A program made the translations under genes and the position numbers. Shown piece by piece: positions 1 to 10,400 of a stretch of DNA of 64,000 nucleotides. The notes beneath the pieces are model-generated. The model ran no database searches and was not told where the DNA came from. It saw only the letters and a list, made by a program, of their open reading frames with translations. Positions within the stretch are counted from its first letter, which is position 1; each line of letters opens with the position of its first letter. The DNA comes from Lachnospiraceae bacterium (lineage in GTDB: Bacteria > Bacillota > Clostridia > Lachnospirales > Lachnospiraceae). The stretch covers positions 22,901 to 86,900 of the forward strand of contig JAFUKH010000080.1 in assembly GCA_017467845.1 (NCBI GenBank), in the 5' to 3' direction.

Positions 1-390
1 CAAACGGATTACCACCTCTTCTTTTCTACCTTCTGCCATGGGAATAATCATAGCACGCATCTCCGCATATAAAGCTGCTGCCAGCTTACCATATTCCTCT
101 CCCAGCATTTTGCAGGCATATGCCGGATTGGCATAACTACTTTTATAGCTCTCCGGTAAAATATCCTGATACAATCTCGCATTCCACTTCTGCCAATCAG
201 TTAATGGCTGCTTTGCCTCCTTTGCCGCATCCAAAAAGCGTCCGTATCCATCCACAATCAGACAAAAACTGGCCATATCATGAAAGAAATTCTCCCACTC
301 TTTGTCCGCAAACTCTTCTTCTTTAATCTCTGTCATTCTCTCCATTGCAAGCTCATAACGCTCAACAAGGATTTCCATCATCTCTTCCAT
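1..390 (-). CDS. N-terminal part of a putative M29-type aminopeptidase (cut by window edge)
   Basis: A 130-codon open frame begins at ATG 390 and runs off the left edge. AAAGGAG lies 7 bases before the start. The visible protein is acidic and helical, with no signal peptide or membrane segment. Phrases such as DILPESYKSSYANPAYA and KMLGEEYGKL resemble the N-terminal domain of clostridial leucyl aminopeptidases (M29-like, about 650 to 750 residues), which is from memory of that family. The metal-binding C-terminal domain is outside the window, so the activity cannot be confirmed. It starts 12 bases after the DUF6142 gene and probably shares its transcript. Confidence 0.5.
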   Translation of the reverse strand, partial: MEEMMEILVERYELAMERMTEIKEEEFADKEWENFFHDMASFCLIVDGYGRFLDAAKEAKQPLTDWQKWNARLYQDILPESYKSSYANPAYACKMLGEEYGKLAAALYAEMRAMIIPMAEGRKEEVVIRL

Positions 391-402
391 TCTACCACTC
401 CT

Positions 403-723
403 TTACAAATTCGCTCCGATATAAAGCACCAAACTGATTCCCGCTAGGGACAAGCCATTTAACAGCACTCCCAACCAGCCAAAGAACCGATACGTTTCTC
501 TGTCATTTAAAGCCAAAGCCGCTAATATAATTCCTACGATAGCAAATATCGTTACCAACACTCCTGTAATGCCGTAATTCACGGGAGCCACACCCCCTGC
601 CGCATATGCAAGATATACTACCACGATAAGAGACACCAGGCTGATTACACCAAACACCGTACTCATAACACTCTTTCCGGTATGTCTCTTGTTGGTAAAT
701 TTATAATTCTTTCTATGAGCCAT
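403..723 (-). CDS. DUF6142-family small membrane protein
   Basis: The gene encodes 106 residues starting MAHRKNYKFTNKRH. The frame could open further upstream, but AGGAAGGG sits just before ATG 723, so I take that start. A basic N-terminus is followed by three hydrophobic segments at about residues 19-40, 48-70 and 82-104. The motif TNKRHTGKSVMSTVFG followed by short helices is typical of DUF6142 proteins of Lachnospiraceae. No function is known for the family. It lies between the 50-aa membrane protein and the aminopeptidase-like gene. Confidence 0.8.
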   Translation of the reverse strand: MAHRKNYKFTNKRHTGKSVMSTVFGVISLVSLIVVVYLAYAAGGVAPVNYGITGVLVTIFAIVGIILAALALNDRETYRFFGWLGVLLNGLSLAGISLVLYIGANL

Positions 724-745
724 CTTAACCCTTCCTAAATATAAA

Positions 746-773
746 GAGGCATACCCTATCTCGAGTATGCCTG
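746..773 (-). terminator. Stem-loop between two small membrane-protein genes
   Basis: GGCATAC (748-754) pairs with GTATGCC (765-771) around a 10-base loop. On the minus strand it is followed by TCTTTATATTT. The U tract is weak, so it may attenuate between pyrE and DUF6142 rather than stop transcription completely. Confidence 0.5.
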
Positions 774-781
774 TCTTCTCT

Positions 782-934
782 TTAAAATAAAATTTGTGAT
801 TTTCTCGCAAGTAACTTTGCACCACTAATGATTAATAAAACACCGCTTGCAATGCCTACACATAAGGATACAACACCAAGTACAATATTCAATGCCCCTG
901 CACCACTCATGGTTTTATACTCTTTTTCTCCCAC
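782..934 (-). CDS. 50-aa single-pass membrane protein with GTG start
   Basis: AAAGGAG stands 8 bases before a GTG at 934, while the in-frame upstream ATGs lie inside pyrE without a ribosome site. I therefore read V-GEKEYKTMSG as the N-terminus, giving 50 residues. About residues 11-40 form one long hydrophobic stretch rich in Gly, Val and Ile, followed by a basic tail (KLLARKSQ). The start is 13 bases after the pyrE stop, so it is probably co-transcribed with pyrE. No family is recognised and no function is proposed. Confidence 0.6.
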   Translation of the reverse strand: MGEKEYKTMSGAGALNIVLGVVSLCVGIASGVLLIISGAKLLARKSQILF

Positions 935-947
935 AGCAAACTCTCCT

Positions 948-1628
948 TTATTTACATCCATACTGCTCATAGTATGCATCAATAGAAGCCTTTAATTCAT
1001 CATCAATGAGAACTTCTCCGTTATATGGTCTATTGTAGAGATGTTCGATAACATCATCCATCGTTACGATTGCATGTGCGTCAAAACCATACTTTTCCTT
1101 AATCTCTTGAAGTGCACTCTTATCACTGGAAAGACCTCTCTCCATACGGTTTAAAGAAACCATAAGTCCTACGATTTCCACGTCTGCGGCACCCTTTACC
1201 TTCGGTACGGTCTCTTCCATGGATTTTCCGGAAGTGGTAACATCTTCAATCATTACAACTCTGTCACCATCTTTTAACTTACTTCCTAAGAAGCTTCCCT
1301 TGTCTGCACCGTGGTCTTTTTCTTCCTTACGGTCTGAGCAATAACGAACTTCTTTGCCGTATAACTCACTGTATGCGATAGCAGTAACTACACTGATGGG
1401 AATTCCCTTGTAAGCAGGTCCAAACAATACGTCAAAATCGTCACCATAATTATCATGAATTGCCTTTGCGTAATACTCACCTAATTTCTTAAGCTGTGAA
1501 CCGGTCACATATGCACCCGCATTCATGAAGAAAGGAGATTTTCTTCCGCTCTTTAAAGTGAACTCTCCGAACTTTAATACCTGGCAATCAACCATAAACT
1601 CAATAAATTCCTGCTTGTATGCTTCCAT
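948..1628 (-). CDS. pyrE: Orotate phosphoribosyltransferase
   Basis: PyrE joins orotate to PRPP to form OMP in de novo pyrimidine synthesis. The 226-residue protein starts MEAYKQEFIEFMVD behind AGGAGG at ATG 1628. The PRPP-binding loop VVMIEDVTTSGKSM and the FGPAYKGIP segment fit the family, and the length is normal. pyrF, the next enzyme, is on the same strand but 17 kb upstream, and no pyrK or pyrD lies between them. The first 12 codons and the upstream leader occur again, truncated, at 16021-16145. The intact copy therefore appears to be the outer end of an inserted region that supplies its present promoter. Confidence 0.95.
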   Translation of the reverse strand: MEAYKQEFIEFMVDCQVLKFGEFTLKSGRKSPFFMNAGAYVTGSQLKKLGEYYAKAIHDNYGDDFDVLFGPAYKGIPISVVTAIAYSELYGKEVRYCSDRKEEKDHGADKGSFLGSKLKDGDRVVMIEDVTTSGKSMEETVPKVKGAADVEIVGLMVSLNRMERGLSSDKSALQEIKEKYGFDAHAIVTMDDVIEHLYNRPYNGEVLIDDELKASIDAYYEQYGCK

Positions 1629-1722
1629 TTTCGTCCTCCTGTATATAGGCATTTATATAATCCAAATCTTTTTTCTCATACTAACATAGATTATTTTATT
1701 TTTCAATGTTTTCTATTTTTAT

Positions 1723-1840
1723 AACAACTAACAAGAACACTACTGCACCGCCGCTTTGATACACTTATCCTTTCTATATAACCTCAATAAAAGAAAAAAC
1801 ATGTACCTGCATTCTTGCAAGCACATGGGCTTGGTCAAAT
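1723..1840. repeat. Intergenic repeat module, partial copy R0
   Basis: This gap carries AACTAACAA (from 1726), CACCGCCGCTTT (about 1747-1758), and then a hairpin containing CATGTACC and GCACATGGGC. The same elements recur in the same order at 15727 and 17983. R0 lacks the TTTGACGTTTCCGTC part found in the other copies. No gene is visible between 1629 and 1892. Confidence 0.6.
1794..1831 (-). terminator. Terminator of the NRPS operon
   Basis: Read on the minus strand, CATGT and TGCA segments pair across a short loop, and the stem runs into TTTTTT at 1794-1799. It sits 60 bases after the PPTase stop and closes the NRPS-ligase-ACP-PPTase unit. Confidence 0.75.
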
Positions 1841-1892
1841 GTTATGCTCTTCCAAAACTTTTTCTCTGCGCAGAACACTCTGCGTGAGAAAC

Positions 1893-2456
1893 TTACATAC
1901 ATAATGCTATAACACCATTTGCAATATCCCTGATTTGTATTGATTTATGATTCAACGCATTAATCGCTGTCAAGTCGCATCCAATCCCCTGACCTGTCAT
2001 TTTTACATAGCTTTCCTTCATCGCCCATATCCGTGTAAATTCTCTATCCCTACCGGAACTCCTCTCCATCAATTCTAGTTCCTCTTTGCAGCACACCCGC
2101 TCGGCAATCTCTCGGTTAAACGGACGGACATCCTGAATGTCCACTCCAATGGGACTATCAGCCACTGCAACTGCACATCCACAGCCACAATGACTGATAT
2201 TAAAATAGACATCCGGATATTCTGCAAGATAGGGCTTCCCATGCTCACCATAGCCCAGTGTAAAATCAACTATCTGAAAGCACTCCTTCAGACCAATCTT
2301 TAACATCAGATAAGCAATCACACAATTCTTCCGACCATTGGCTTGCCGATAATGCATTGCTTTTCGACGACGTTCTTCCGGCAACATGGGAAGTGCAGAT
2401 TGAATAAAGTGCTCTGACACACGCTCTAACTCTCCAAACACATATACCCTATACAT
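1893..2456 (-). CDS. Sfp-type 4'-phosphopantetheinyl transferase
   Basis: This enzyme moves phosphopantetheine from CoA onto the serine of carrier domains, activating the NRPS T domains and the free ACP encoded next to it. In 187 residues it shows GKPYL (73-77), FNISHCG (85-91), GVDIQ (104-108, metal-binding D106) and WAMKESYVK (144-152) with K147, E148 and K152, the Sfp-family signature. It is slightly shorter than Sfp. Its ATG overlaps the last 8 bases of the ACP gene, which suggests translational coupling. It is the last gene of the cluster. Confidence 0.93.
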   Translation of the reverse strand: MYRVYVFGELERVSEHFIQSALPMLPEERRRKAMHYRQANGRKNCVIAYLMLKIGLKECFQIVDFTLGYGEHGKPYLAEYPDVYFNISHCGCGCAVAVADSPIGVDIQDVRPFNREIAERVCCKEELELMERSSGRDREFTRIWAMKESYVKMTGQGIGCDLTAINALNHKSIQIRDIANGVIALCM

Positions 2457-2673
2457 ATGTTTTCAAATAACTCACAATATCCCCTACAGTAGCCAAGTCT
2501 TTTATCTTTTGGTCAGGTATTTCAATATTAAATTCCTCTTCAAATGCTACCACCACATTAATGACATCCAAAGAATTCAATCCCAAATCAATAACCAAAC
2601 TTGACTGCTCCGACATCTTATCCTTTCCCAACATTGTAAATTCCGATAGTATATCAATTACTTTCTCTAACAT
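2449..2673 (-). CDS. Free-standing acyl carrier protein
   Basis: The 74-residue protein MLEKVIDILSEF... has the carrier core DLGLNSLDVINVV, with S34 as the expected phosphopantetheine site, followed by an acidic helix II (AFEEEFNIEIPD). GGAGG lies 8 bases before ATG 2673, so the longer upstream frame is rejected. It is placed between the AMP ligase and the PPTase, and so probably carries the acyl group activated by the ligase to the starter condensation domain of the NRPS. The transfer step is inferred from context. A role in general fatty-acid synthesis is less likely because no fab genes are nearby. Confidence 0.88.
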   Translation of the reverse strand: MLEKVIDILSEFTMLGKDKMSEQSSLVIDLGLNSLDVINVVVAFEEEFNIEIPDQKIKDLATVGDIVSYLKTYV

Positions 2674-2715
2674 TTCCCAGTCCTCCGTTTCACGATAAAA
2701 ATATCCCATTTCCTC

Positions 2716-4353
2716 TTACTTCTGATATCTGATAATCTTTTTGCTAGTATTCTTCGCAAATTCCGTATCACGCAGAAGTACCTTCCCTATCTGCTTATAA
2801 AGCGGTCGGTTACGATTAATCTGTTTCTGCAGATTATGAAAATACTCTTCCTTGTCTGCACAATTTCCCTTCTGTAAACCTTCCCATGGAATATCATTCC
2901 ACGGAAAATCATTCCGTGGGTAAATCTCCGCAACAATCATTCCCTCTTTCTCATATACCAGAACTTCCTGCACCGCTTCATCTTTCAGAAAATCCGCCTC
3001 CAGTTCTTCCGGTGACACATTCTCTCCATTGCTTAGAATAATCAGATTTTTCTTTCTACCGGTCAGTGTCAGAAAACCATCCTCATCCAACATGCCAAGG
3101 TCTCCTGTGGCATACCAGCCGTCTTTCAGCACTTCCGCCGTTGCTTCTGCATCTTTATAGTAACCAAGCATAACAATAGAACCTTGAATGAGCACTTCTC
3201 CGTCCTCTGCAATCTTTACCTTGGCATTGGGAACGGGCAGACCGACAGTACCGTCTTTGTGATAGAAATTACGATTCACTGCTGCGCATGGCGAGCACTC
3301 TGTGGTTCCGTACCCATTTAAGATTTCCACGCCCCAGCTACGAAATTCCTGTATATACTGTGTACCGATTCCTGCACCTCCACTGATAATGTACTGCAAT
3401 TCTCCGCCAAGGGCTTTATGAACTGATGCAAAGCATTTCTCCCGTATATCGATTCCAATCCTCAAAAGAATATCACTGAACTTCATCATTCTTCTTAATA
3501 CTTTATCCCTGCCATCTTTCTTCGCACTTTCCCATATTTGTCGATGAAATGTCTCTACAAAGAGCGGCACAAGGAACATGGTCTGGGGCTTGGCTATCTG
3601 TAAACCTTTTTGAACGTTTTTCAGGCTCTTATTGATGTAAATTGTATATCCGTAATGAAACACCATAAATACACCTACTACTAGACCAAAGGCATGATGA
3701 AAGGGCAGTAATGCAATGGTATTCCCCTTCAAAACAAAGAGCCGGCAGCTTCCGTTGATATCTTCTGCAATGCTTTCATGGCTTAACATGACACCCTTAC
3801 TGGCACCGGAGGTTCCGGAAGTGAACATGATACAGCACATTCTCTTCCGGTCAATCTCATAGTTTACATATGCCATGTTACCATGAGCAATATGCTGTTG
3901 TCCCTCTTCTATGTAATCCGCCATATCAGACATAGAGAAAACAGAAAATTGCTCCAAATCCTCCACCAACTCCCTATATGCTTTGGAGCAGAATACAGCG
4001 GTCACATCCGCTTTCTGAAGTAAAAATGTTACTTCCTCTTTCGGCAGCTCCTTATCAATGGGAACTGCCACATTACCGCCATTTATGATGGCAAAAAAAG
4101 CTAGTAGCCATTCATAAGAATTCTCGCCAATAATCGCAACATGCTTCCCTTTGATTCCTTGATAATGCATCCATGTACCAAGGGCATTTACCTCACAGAA
4201 AAAAGCATGATAAATCTTCTCCTCTATGTGACCATGCCCTTTCGCATAGGTAAATGCTACACTTTCCGGCATCTGACTTTCTTTCTGCGCCAGCATATCC
4301 TTCAAATCCCGGATAAAAGGAAGCTCATATAATGGATAAGGACTATTTCTCAT
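2716..4353 (-). CDS. AMP-dependent acyl ligase (fatty acyl-CoA/ACP synthetase type)
   Basis: The 545-residue ANL-superfamily enzyme activates a carboxylic acid with ATP to an acyl-AMP and passes it to CoA or a carrier thiol. Visible motifs are TSGTSGASKG (178-187, ATP loop), YGTTE, YATGDLG (hinge-side Asp), GRKKNLIILSNGENVSPEELE split around the catalytic hinge, and the C-terminal lysine region NTSKK. The sequence looks closer to long-chain acyl-CoA synthetases than to NRPS adenylation domains. It lies 42 bases before the ACP gene and 59 bases after the NRPS. The likely job is loading a fatty acid onto the ACP as NRPS starter; the chain length cannot be read from sequence. Confidence 0.88.
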   Translation of the reverse strand: MRNSPYPLYELPFIRDLKDMLAQKESQMPESVAFTYAKGHGHIEEKIYHAFFCEVNALGTWMHYQGIKGKHVAIIGENSYEWLLAFFAIINGGNVAVPIDKELPKEEVTFLLQKADVTAVFCSKAYRELVEDLEQFSVFSMSDMADYIEEGQQHIAHGNMAYVNYEIDRKRMCCIMFTSGTSGASKGVMLSHESIAEDINGSCRLFVLKGNTIALLPFHHAFGLVVGVFMVFHYGYTIYINKSLKNVQKGLQIAKPQTMFLVPLFVETFHRQIWESAKKDGRDKVLRRMMKFSDILLRIGIDIREKCFASVHKALGGELQYIISGGAGIGTQYIQEFRSWGVEILNGYGTTECSPCAAVNRNFYHKDGTVGLPVPNAKVKIAEDGEVLIQGSIVMLGYYKDAEATAEVLKDGWYATGDLGMLDEDGFLTLTGRKKNLIILSNGENVSPEELEADFLKDEAVQEVLVYEKEGMIVAEIYPRNDFPWNDIPWEGLQKGNCADKEEYFHNLQKQINRNRPLYKQIGKVLLRDTEFAKNTSKKIIRYQK

Positions 4354-4412
4354 GTAACTCTCCTTTCCTCACCGCTAATATAAACCTTCTAGCAATGTAC
4401 ATTCTTCACTCA

Positions 4413-7400
4413 CTACACCTTTATATAGCCCAGCTTTCTGAAATAATCTATATAGCCTTTGATATATTCCATGTCCGTTTCATTCCACTCAAAGCCCACC
4501 TTCTTTAAGAACCATACGGTGAAATCATTCTCAATACGAATATTGCTGTCATATACCAATCGTCCTTGCTCATCCATATCATTCTGGAATGCTTCAAAGA
4601 TATATTCCGTGCCACTGTTTCTGATGGTTCGTTGTAATGCACTATTAAATGCAACACCATCCACCACCTTCATGGATATTCCAAGCTCATGCACCACTCC
4701 CAGGAAACGGTCAAAATAAATCGGACGGTTACTGTTTAAATGAAATACACACTGTTTGTCTGCATACTGTGCGATTTTGACAACTCCTTCAGCGGTCAGG
4801 TCTATGGGCGAAAATTCTGAGTACAACGGTATCAGATAATCCGGGAACAAGCCAAATTCCAATACCGCTTTTACCCTTGTGAGGAAGGCATTTTCCGTGA
4901 AATTAGGCTGGAACTTATAATCCGACGCACGGTTAGTCAGGTTACCCACACGGATTACTTTTGCGTCCAGTCCCTCAAGCATGGCGTCATAAACCGCTTT
5001 CTCTGCCTTAAACTTACTGTGGATATATACATTATCCAGTGGCTGCTCAATATAAAGGGAAGTCTCATAAAAATGCTTTTCTTCCTCAGAACGATAAGCG
5101 GTAAAATCATCTGCCATACTATTGCCGCTGACACTTAAGGTAGAAATGTGTATCAGCTTTGCTCCCACTGCCTTGGCATAATTAATCACATGCTCCGTTC
5201 CTTCTACATTGACGCGGTGGAAGTAATCATAGGAGCCATAGTGCTTGACGCTGGCGGCAGTATGAATGACTGTCTGCACGTCTCCTGGCATATACTCTGC
5301 CAAATCTTCTCGCTCAATATCTCCCACAATGGGAATGATTTTATGTCCAAACTCAGATTCATATTTATCACCAAAATAATAATGTAAAATAGCATGAAGT
5401 CTTCCACGTCGGTCATCCACTTTGCCACTTCGCACCAGACAGTAAATCTTTCCCTCTTCCTCCTGCATAAGCTGTTCCAGTACATGGGCACCCAAAAATC
5501 CTGTGGCACCGGTCAGAAGGACATTTCCAAGAGATTTCTTCTTTGGCACAAATGCTTCATTGATGACGTTTTCTGCAAACAAGCTCTGATATTTCTCAAA
5601 ATCAGAAGCCTTATAATGCAACCTTGACGCATCTCCCTTTTCCAGAAACTCACATAAGGATTGCACTGTGGGATAATCAAACACATTCTGCAAAGCAAAA
5701 TCGACACCCCTGCCGTGTGCTTTTGCCACATACTCAATTGCCGTCAGACTGTCCCCACCAAGCTCAAAGAAATCATCCGTTGTCCCGATTTGCTCCACAT
5801 GTAATAACTCTTCCAGCAAATCACACAGCTTCTTTTCTCTTTCCGTTACCGGAGCTGTATATTCTGTTGCCTGTACCGTAAAGTCCGGCATGGGTAGATT
5901 CTTCCGGTCAGTCTTACCACTGGGTGTCATTGGCATAGCATCCAAACGCATAAAGTAATTCGGAACCATGTATTTGGGCAGCTTGGCTGATAGGTGCTGA
6001 CGAAGTATTTTCTCGTCAATTTCTACATCTGCGGTGTAATAGCCCACCAGATATTGGCGGTTATTCTCATCCCGCTTGTCTGCCACCGCAGTCAGCCCGA
6101 TTCCTTCCATGCTGCTCATGATACTCTCAATCTCTCCAAGCTCGATACGAAGTCCACGGATTTTGACCTGTGTATCAATTCGCCCAAGGTATTCTATCTC
6201 CCCATCTGCTCGCCAGCGTGCAAGGTCTCCGGTGTGGTACATTACTTTACCATGGCGGTTTGTTTCTGTGGCAAAGGGATTAGGGACGAAACGTTCCGCA
6301 GTCAGCTCCGGGCGGTTTAAGTAGCCCTTGCCGACTCCATCTCCGGCAATACAAAGTTCACCAGCTACACCGATGGGGAGAGGGGTATTGTCTTTGTCGA
6401 GGATGTAGATTTGAGTATTGGCAATAGGCTTGCCGATGGTGATGTCATCATCAACAATCTCTGCATTGGTAGACCATACCGTGGTTTCTGCCGGACCGTA
6501 TATATTGAAAATATGCCCATTTGTATCCTGCTTCAATTCATGATACAAATCCAAGGTCAGTGCTTCTCCACCAAGAATAATTGCTTTTATCTTTTGCAAA
6601 TAAGCTCTATCGTTTTTGTCTAAAATAAGGCTCCTCATTTTGGTTGGGGTGGTCTGAAGGACATCAATCTGATTTTCTTCAAAAAGCTTACTCAGCTTTC
6701 CTTGTGATGTAGCTTCCGCATCAGTCGCAAAATAAACACATAATCCATTTAGCAAGGACAAAATGCTCTCTGTAACAAAAATGTCAAATACAATGTTTGT
6801 AACCGACACAATACTCTCATACTGATTTTGGATAATTCTATGGCACACGTTATTATTATTATTGTGCGAATAGTTACATACATTGCGATGGCAGATTGTG
6901 ATTCCCTTGGGCGTTCCTGTTGAACCGGAGGTGAAAATAACATATGCCGAATCCTCAGGCTGATTTACATTTTCAACCTCTGTCTCATCCTGTCCATAAT
7001 CAAACCGCTCCAAATCTACAGTTTCTACACTAAGCTTCTTCTCATATCCACACAGCAGTGCAATTTTGCAATTTGCAATCTCCAGCATATACTCAATTCT
7101 GTCCACAGGGTAACTCGGGTCAACCAGCATATATGCTCCACCGGCTTTCAACACTCCAAGCATTGCCACAATCACATGCCTGCTTCGCTTTGCAATAATT
7201 GGTACTACATCATTCCGTTTTACCCACTTATCCTGCAGAAAATGTGCCAGCGAGTTGGACATCTCATTCAACTGTCTATAAGTAAACTTCTTATCCTCAA
7301 ATACCATCGCTGTTCTTTCCGGTGTACGCTTCGCCTGCTCCATAAACAATTCATGGACACACTTCTCCCTTGGATAATCCACATAGGTGTCGTTAAATTC

Positions 7401-10400
7401 TTCTACCACTTTATGGTATTCACTGTCTGACAGCACGGAAATATCTGCAATTTTTTCTTTGTCCAGTTGGGATAAGATTCGGATATATGCACTAACCAAA
7501 TCATCCATTAACTGTTCATCATATTTTGCACAGTTGTATTCCATACGGATTCTACAACCATGCTTCAATGGCGTCAGCTCCATGGATAAATCAAATTTTG
7601 CAGTATGTGTATCAATAAATTCTGGCATCAATTTCTGCCCGTTTAATGACAGTACTTTCTCTCCATCACCCTGATAGACAAATGATGTGTTGACTACGGA
7701 CTTATCATTCATTCCCACAGCTTTTGCAATATCCCAGAATGGCAGTTCCTGACAGCGGAACAGATTTAGTAGTAGCTGCTTTATTTCCTGCATATACTCC
7801 GACATATTTTCTTTTACTGCAATGTATATTGGGAGTGTATTTACAAACATTCCCACCATCCCCATGGCGTCGGCATGAATACGATTTTGCAGGATAATGC
7901 TGCTTAATATATCCTTCTTTGCTGTATATTTAGACAATAGAATCCCATATGCCCCCAGAAATACCATGGTATCTGTCAAACCATTTTTCTTTGCAAATTG
8001 TTTTGCTCCCAAGAAAATCTCTTCCGGTATCTGATAAGTTTTTGATTTTCCGCCTAGCCTTGCATATTTTGTCTCTGGAAGTAAAATCGGTTCAAAATCA
8101 CATTTCAGCATTTCACGAAAATATGCTTTCTGTTCCGTAGTATCCATCTCATAAAAAAACTTGGCATAGTCTGAATACGACAATGGAGCTTCTTTTAAAG
8201 CTTTTCCTTCATACACGGTCACAATATCACGCAGAATAATGTTCAGTGAATCCCCATCCGCAACAATGTGGTGCATATCAAAAAGCAGGGCATCCTGCGT
8301 GAATCCAATTCGCGCTAGAGGCGCTTTTCCTAAATCAAAAGGTCTTACAAATGCCTTTTCTTCGCCACGTGCATATTCTTCAAATACAATCTCTGCATTT
8401 TCTTCATAAATACCGTAAATCTCATTTTCTTCTGTCTGAATATAGCTTTTCAACAGCTTATGGTAATCAAGCACCTGAGAAATGCTTTGTTTTAGTCTGC
8501 TTCTGTCAATGCCCTCCGGTAAACTGATTTTTGCAGGCATGTTATAAGTTAATGTATCGGGATTCTTACTACAAACCGCATAAATTGCTTTTTGCTGCGG
8601 CAAAAGTACATACTTCTTTTCATGATAAACAATCATTTGGCTGACCTTATATGCCTGTTCAATACACTGTGCAAGCTGTTCTAACTGGGACTGTTCCATG
8701 ATTTCTTTGATAGAAATTTCTGCATGAAATTCTTTCTCCACTTCATTCAACATGGAAATAGCAAGCAAACTATCCCCTCCAAGTTCAAAAAAGTCATCTG
8801 CTTTTCCAACTTGTTCCACATGCAGAAGTCCTTCCCAAATGCCTGCAAGCTTTTTCTCCGTATCCGTCGCTGGTGCTATGTACTCTGTGCTCTGAGTTGA
8901 AATATCCGGTGTGGGAAGATTCTTTCTGTCCGTTTTACCACTAGGTGTCATGGGCATGGCATCCAAATGCATAAAGTAATTGGGAACCATGTATTTGGGC
9001 AGCTTTGCTGAAAGGAGCTGGCGAAGCTTTTTCTCGTCAATGGGGACATCTGCTGTATAGTAGCCTACCAAATATTGGCGGTTATTCTCATCCCGCTTGT
9101 CTGTAACCGCAGTCAATCCGATTCCTTCCATACTACTCATGATACTCTCAATCTCTCCAAGCTCGATACGAAGTCCACGGATTTTGACCTGGGTATCCAT
9201 TCGTCCAAGATACTCTATCTCCCCGTCTGCGCGCCAGCGTGCAAGGTCTCCGGTGTGGTACATTACTTTACCATGGCGGTTTTGTTCTGTGGCAAAGGGA
9301 TTGGGGACGAAACGCTCCGCAGTTAATTCCGGACGATTTAAGTAGCCTTTCCCTACGCCATCTCCGGCAATGCAAAGTTCTCCTGCTACACCCATTGGGA
9401 GAGGATTGTTATCTTTGTCAATGATGTAAATCTGGGTGTTAGCGATGGGCTTGCCGATGGTGATGTCATCATCTGTAACCTCTGCATTGGTAGACCATAC
9501 TGTTGTTTCTGCAGGTCCATAAATATTGAAAATATGAGCCTCTGTATCTTTTTTCAATTCATGATACAAATCCAAGGGTAGCGATTCTCCTCCGAGAATA
9601 ATTGCTTTTATCTTTTGCAGATAAGCCCTATTACTCTTGTCTAAGATAAGGCTCCTCATTTTGGTTGGAGTCGTCTGAAGGACATCAATCTGATTTTCTT
9701 TAAAAAGCTTACTCAGCTTTCCCTGCGAAGCTGAGTCTTCATCACTTGCAAAATAAATACACAATCCATTCAATAACGGCAAAATACTCTCCGTAACAAA
9801 GATGTCAAATACAATGTTTGTGACAGACACAATACTCTTATACGGATTTTTGATAATCCTATGGCACACGTTATTATTATTATTATGAGAGTAATTAGCT
9901 ACATTGCGATGGCAGATTGTGATTCCCTTGGGAGTTCCTGTTGAACCGGAGGTAAAAATAACATATGCCGCATCATCTGATTGATTTGTATTTTCTACTT
10001 CCGATTCATCCCTCGCATAATCAAACTTATTCAAATCTATGCTCGCTACCTTCAGCTTCTTCTCATATCCATACAGCAGTGCAATTTTACTATCTGCAAT
10101 CTCCATCATATATGCGATTCTGTCAGCCGGATAACTCGGATCAACCGGCATATACGCCCCACCGGCTTTCAGCACTCCAAGCATTGCCACAATCACATGC
10201 CAGCTTCTCTTTGCAATAATCGGCACCACATCATTTGGCTTTACCCCTTTATCCCGCAAAAAATGTGCCAACGAGTTTGACATTTCATCCAACTGTCTGT
10301 AGGTAAACTTTTTATCTTCGAATACCAGTGCTATTTTGTCAGGTGTCTTCTCGACCTGCTCCGAAAACAACTCATGAACGCACTTCTCCCTTGGATAGTC

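Noticed and set aside
120-326. 68-codon plus-strand ORF
   Set aside because: It lies wholly opposite the aminopeptidase-like gene and has no ribosome site; it is a shadow frame.
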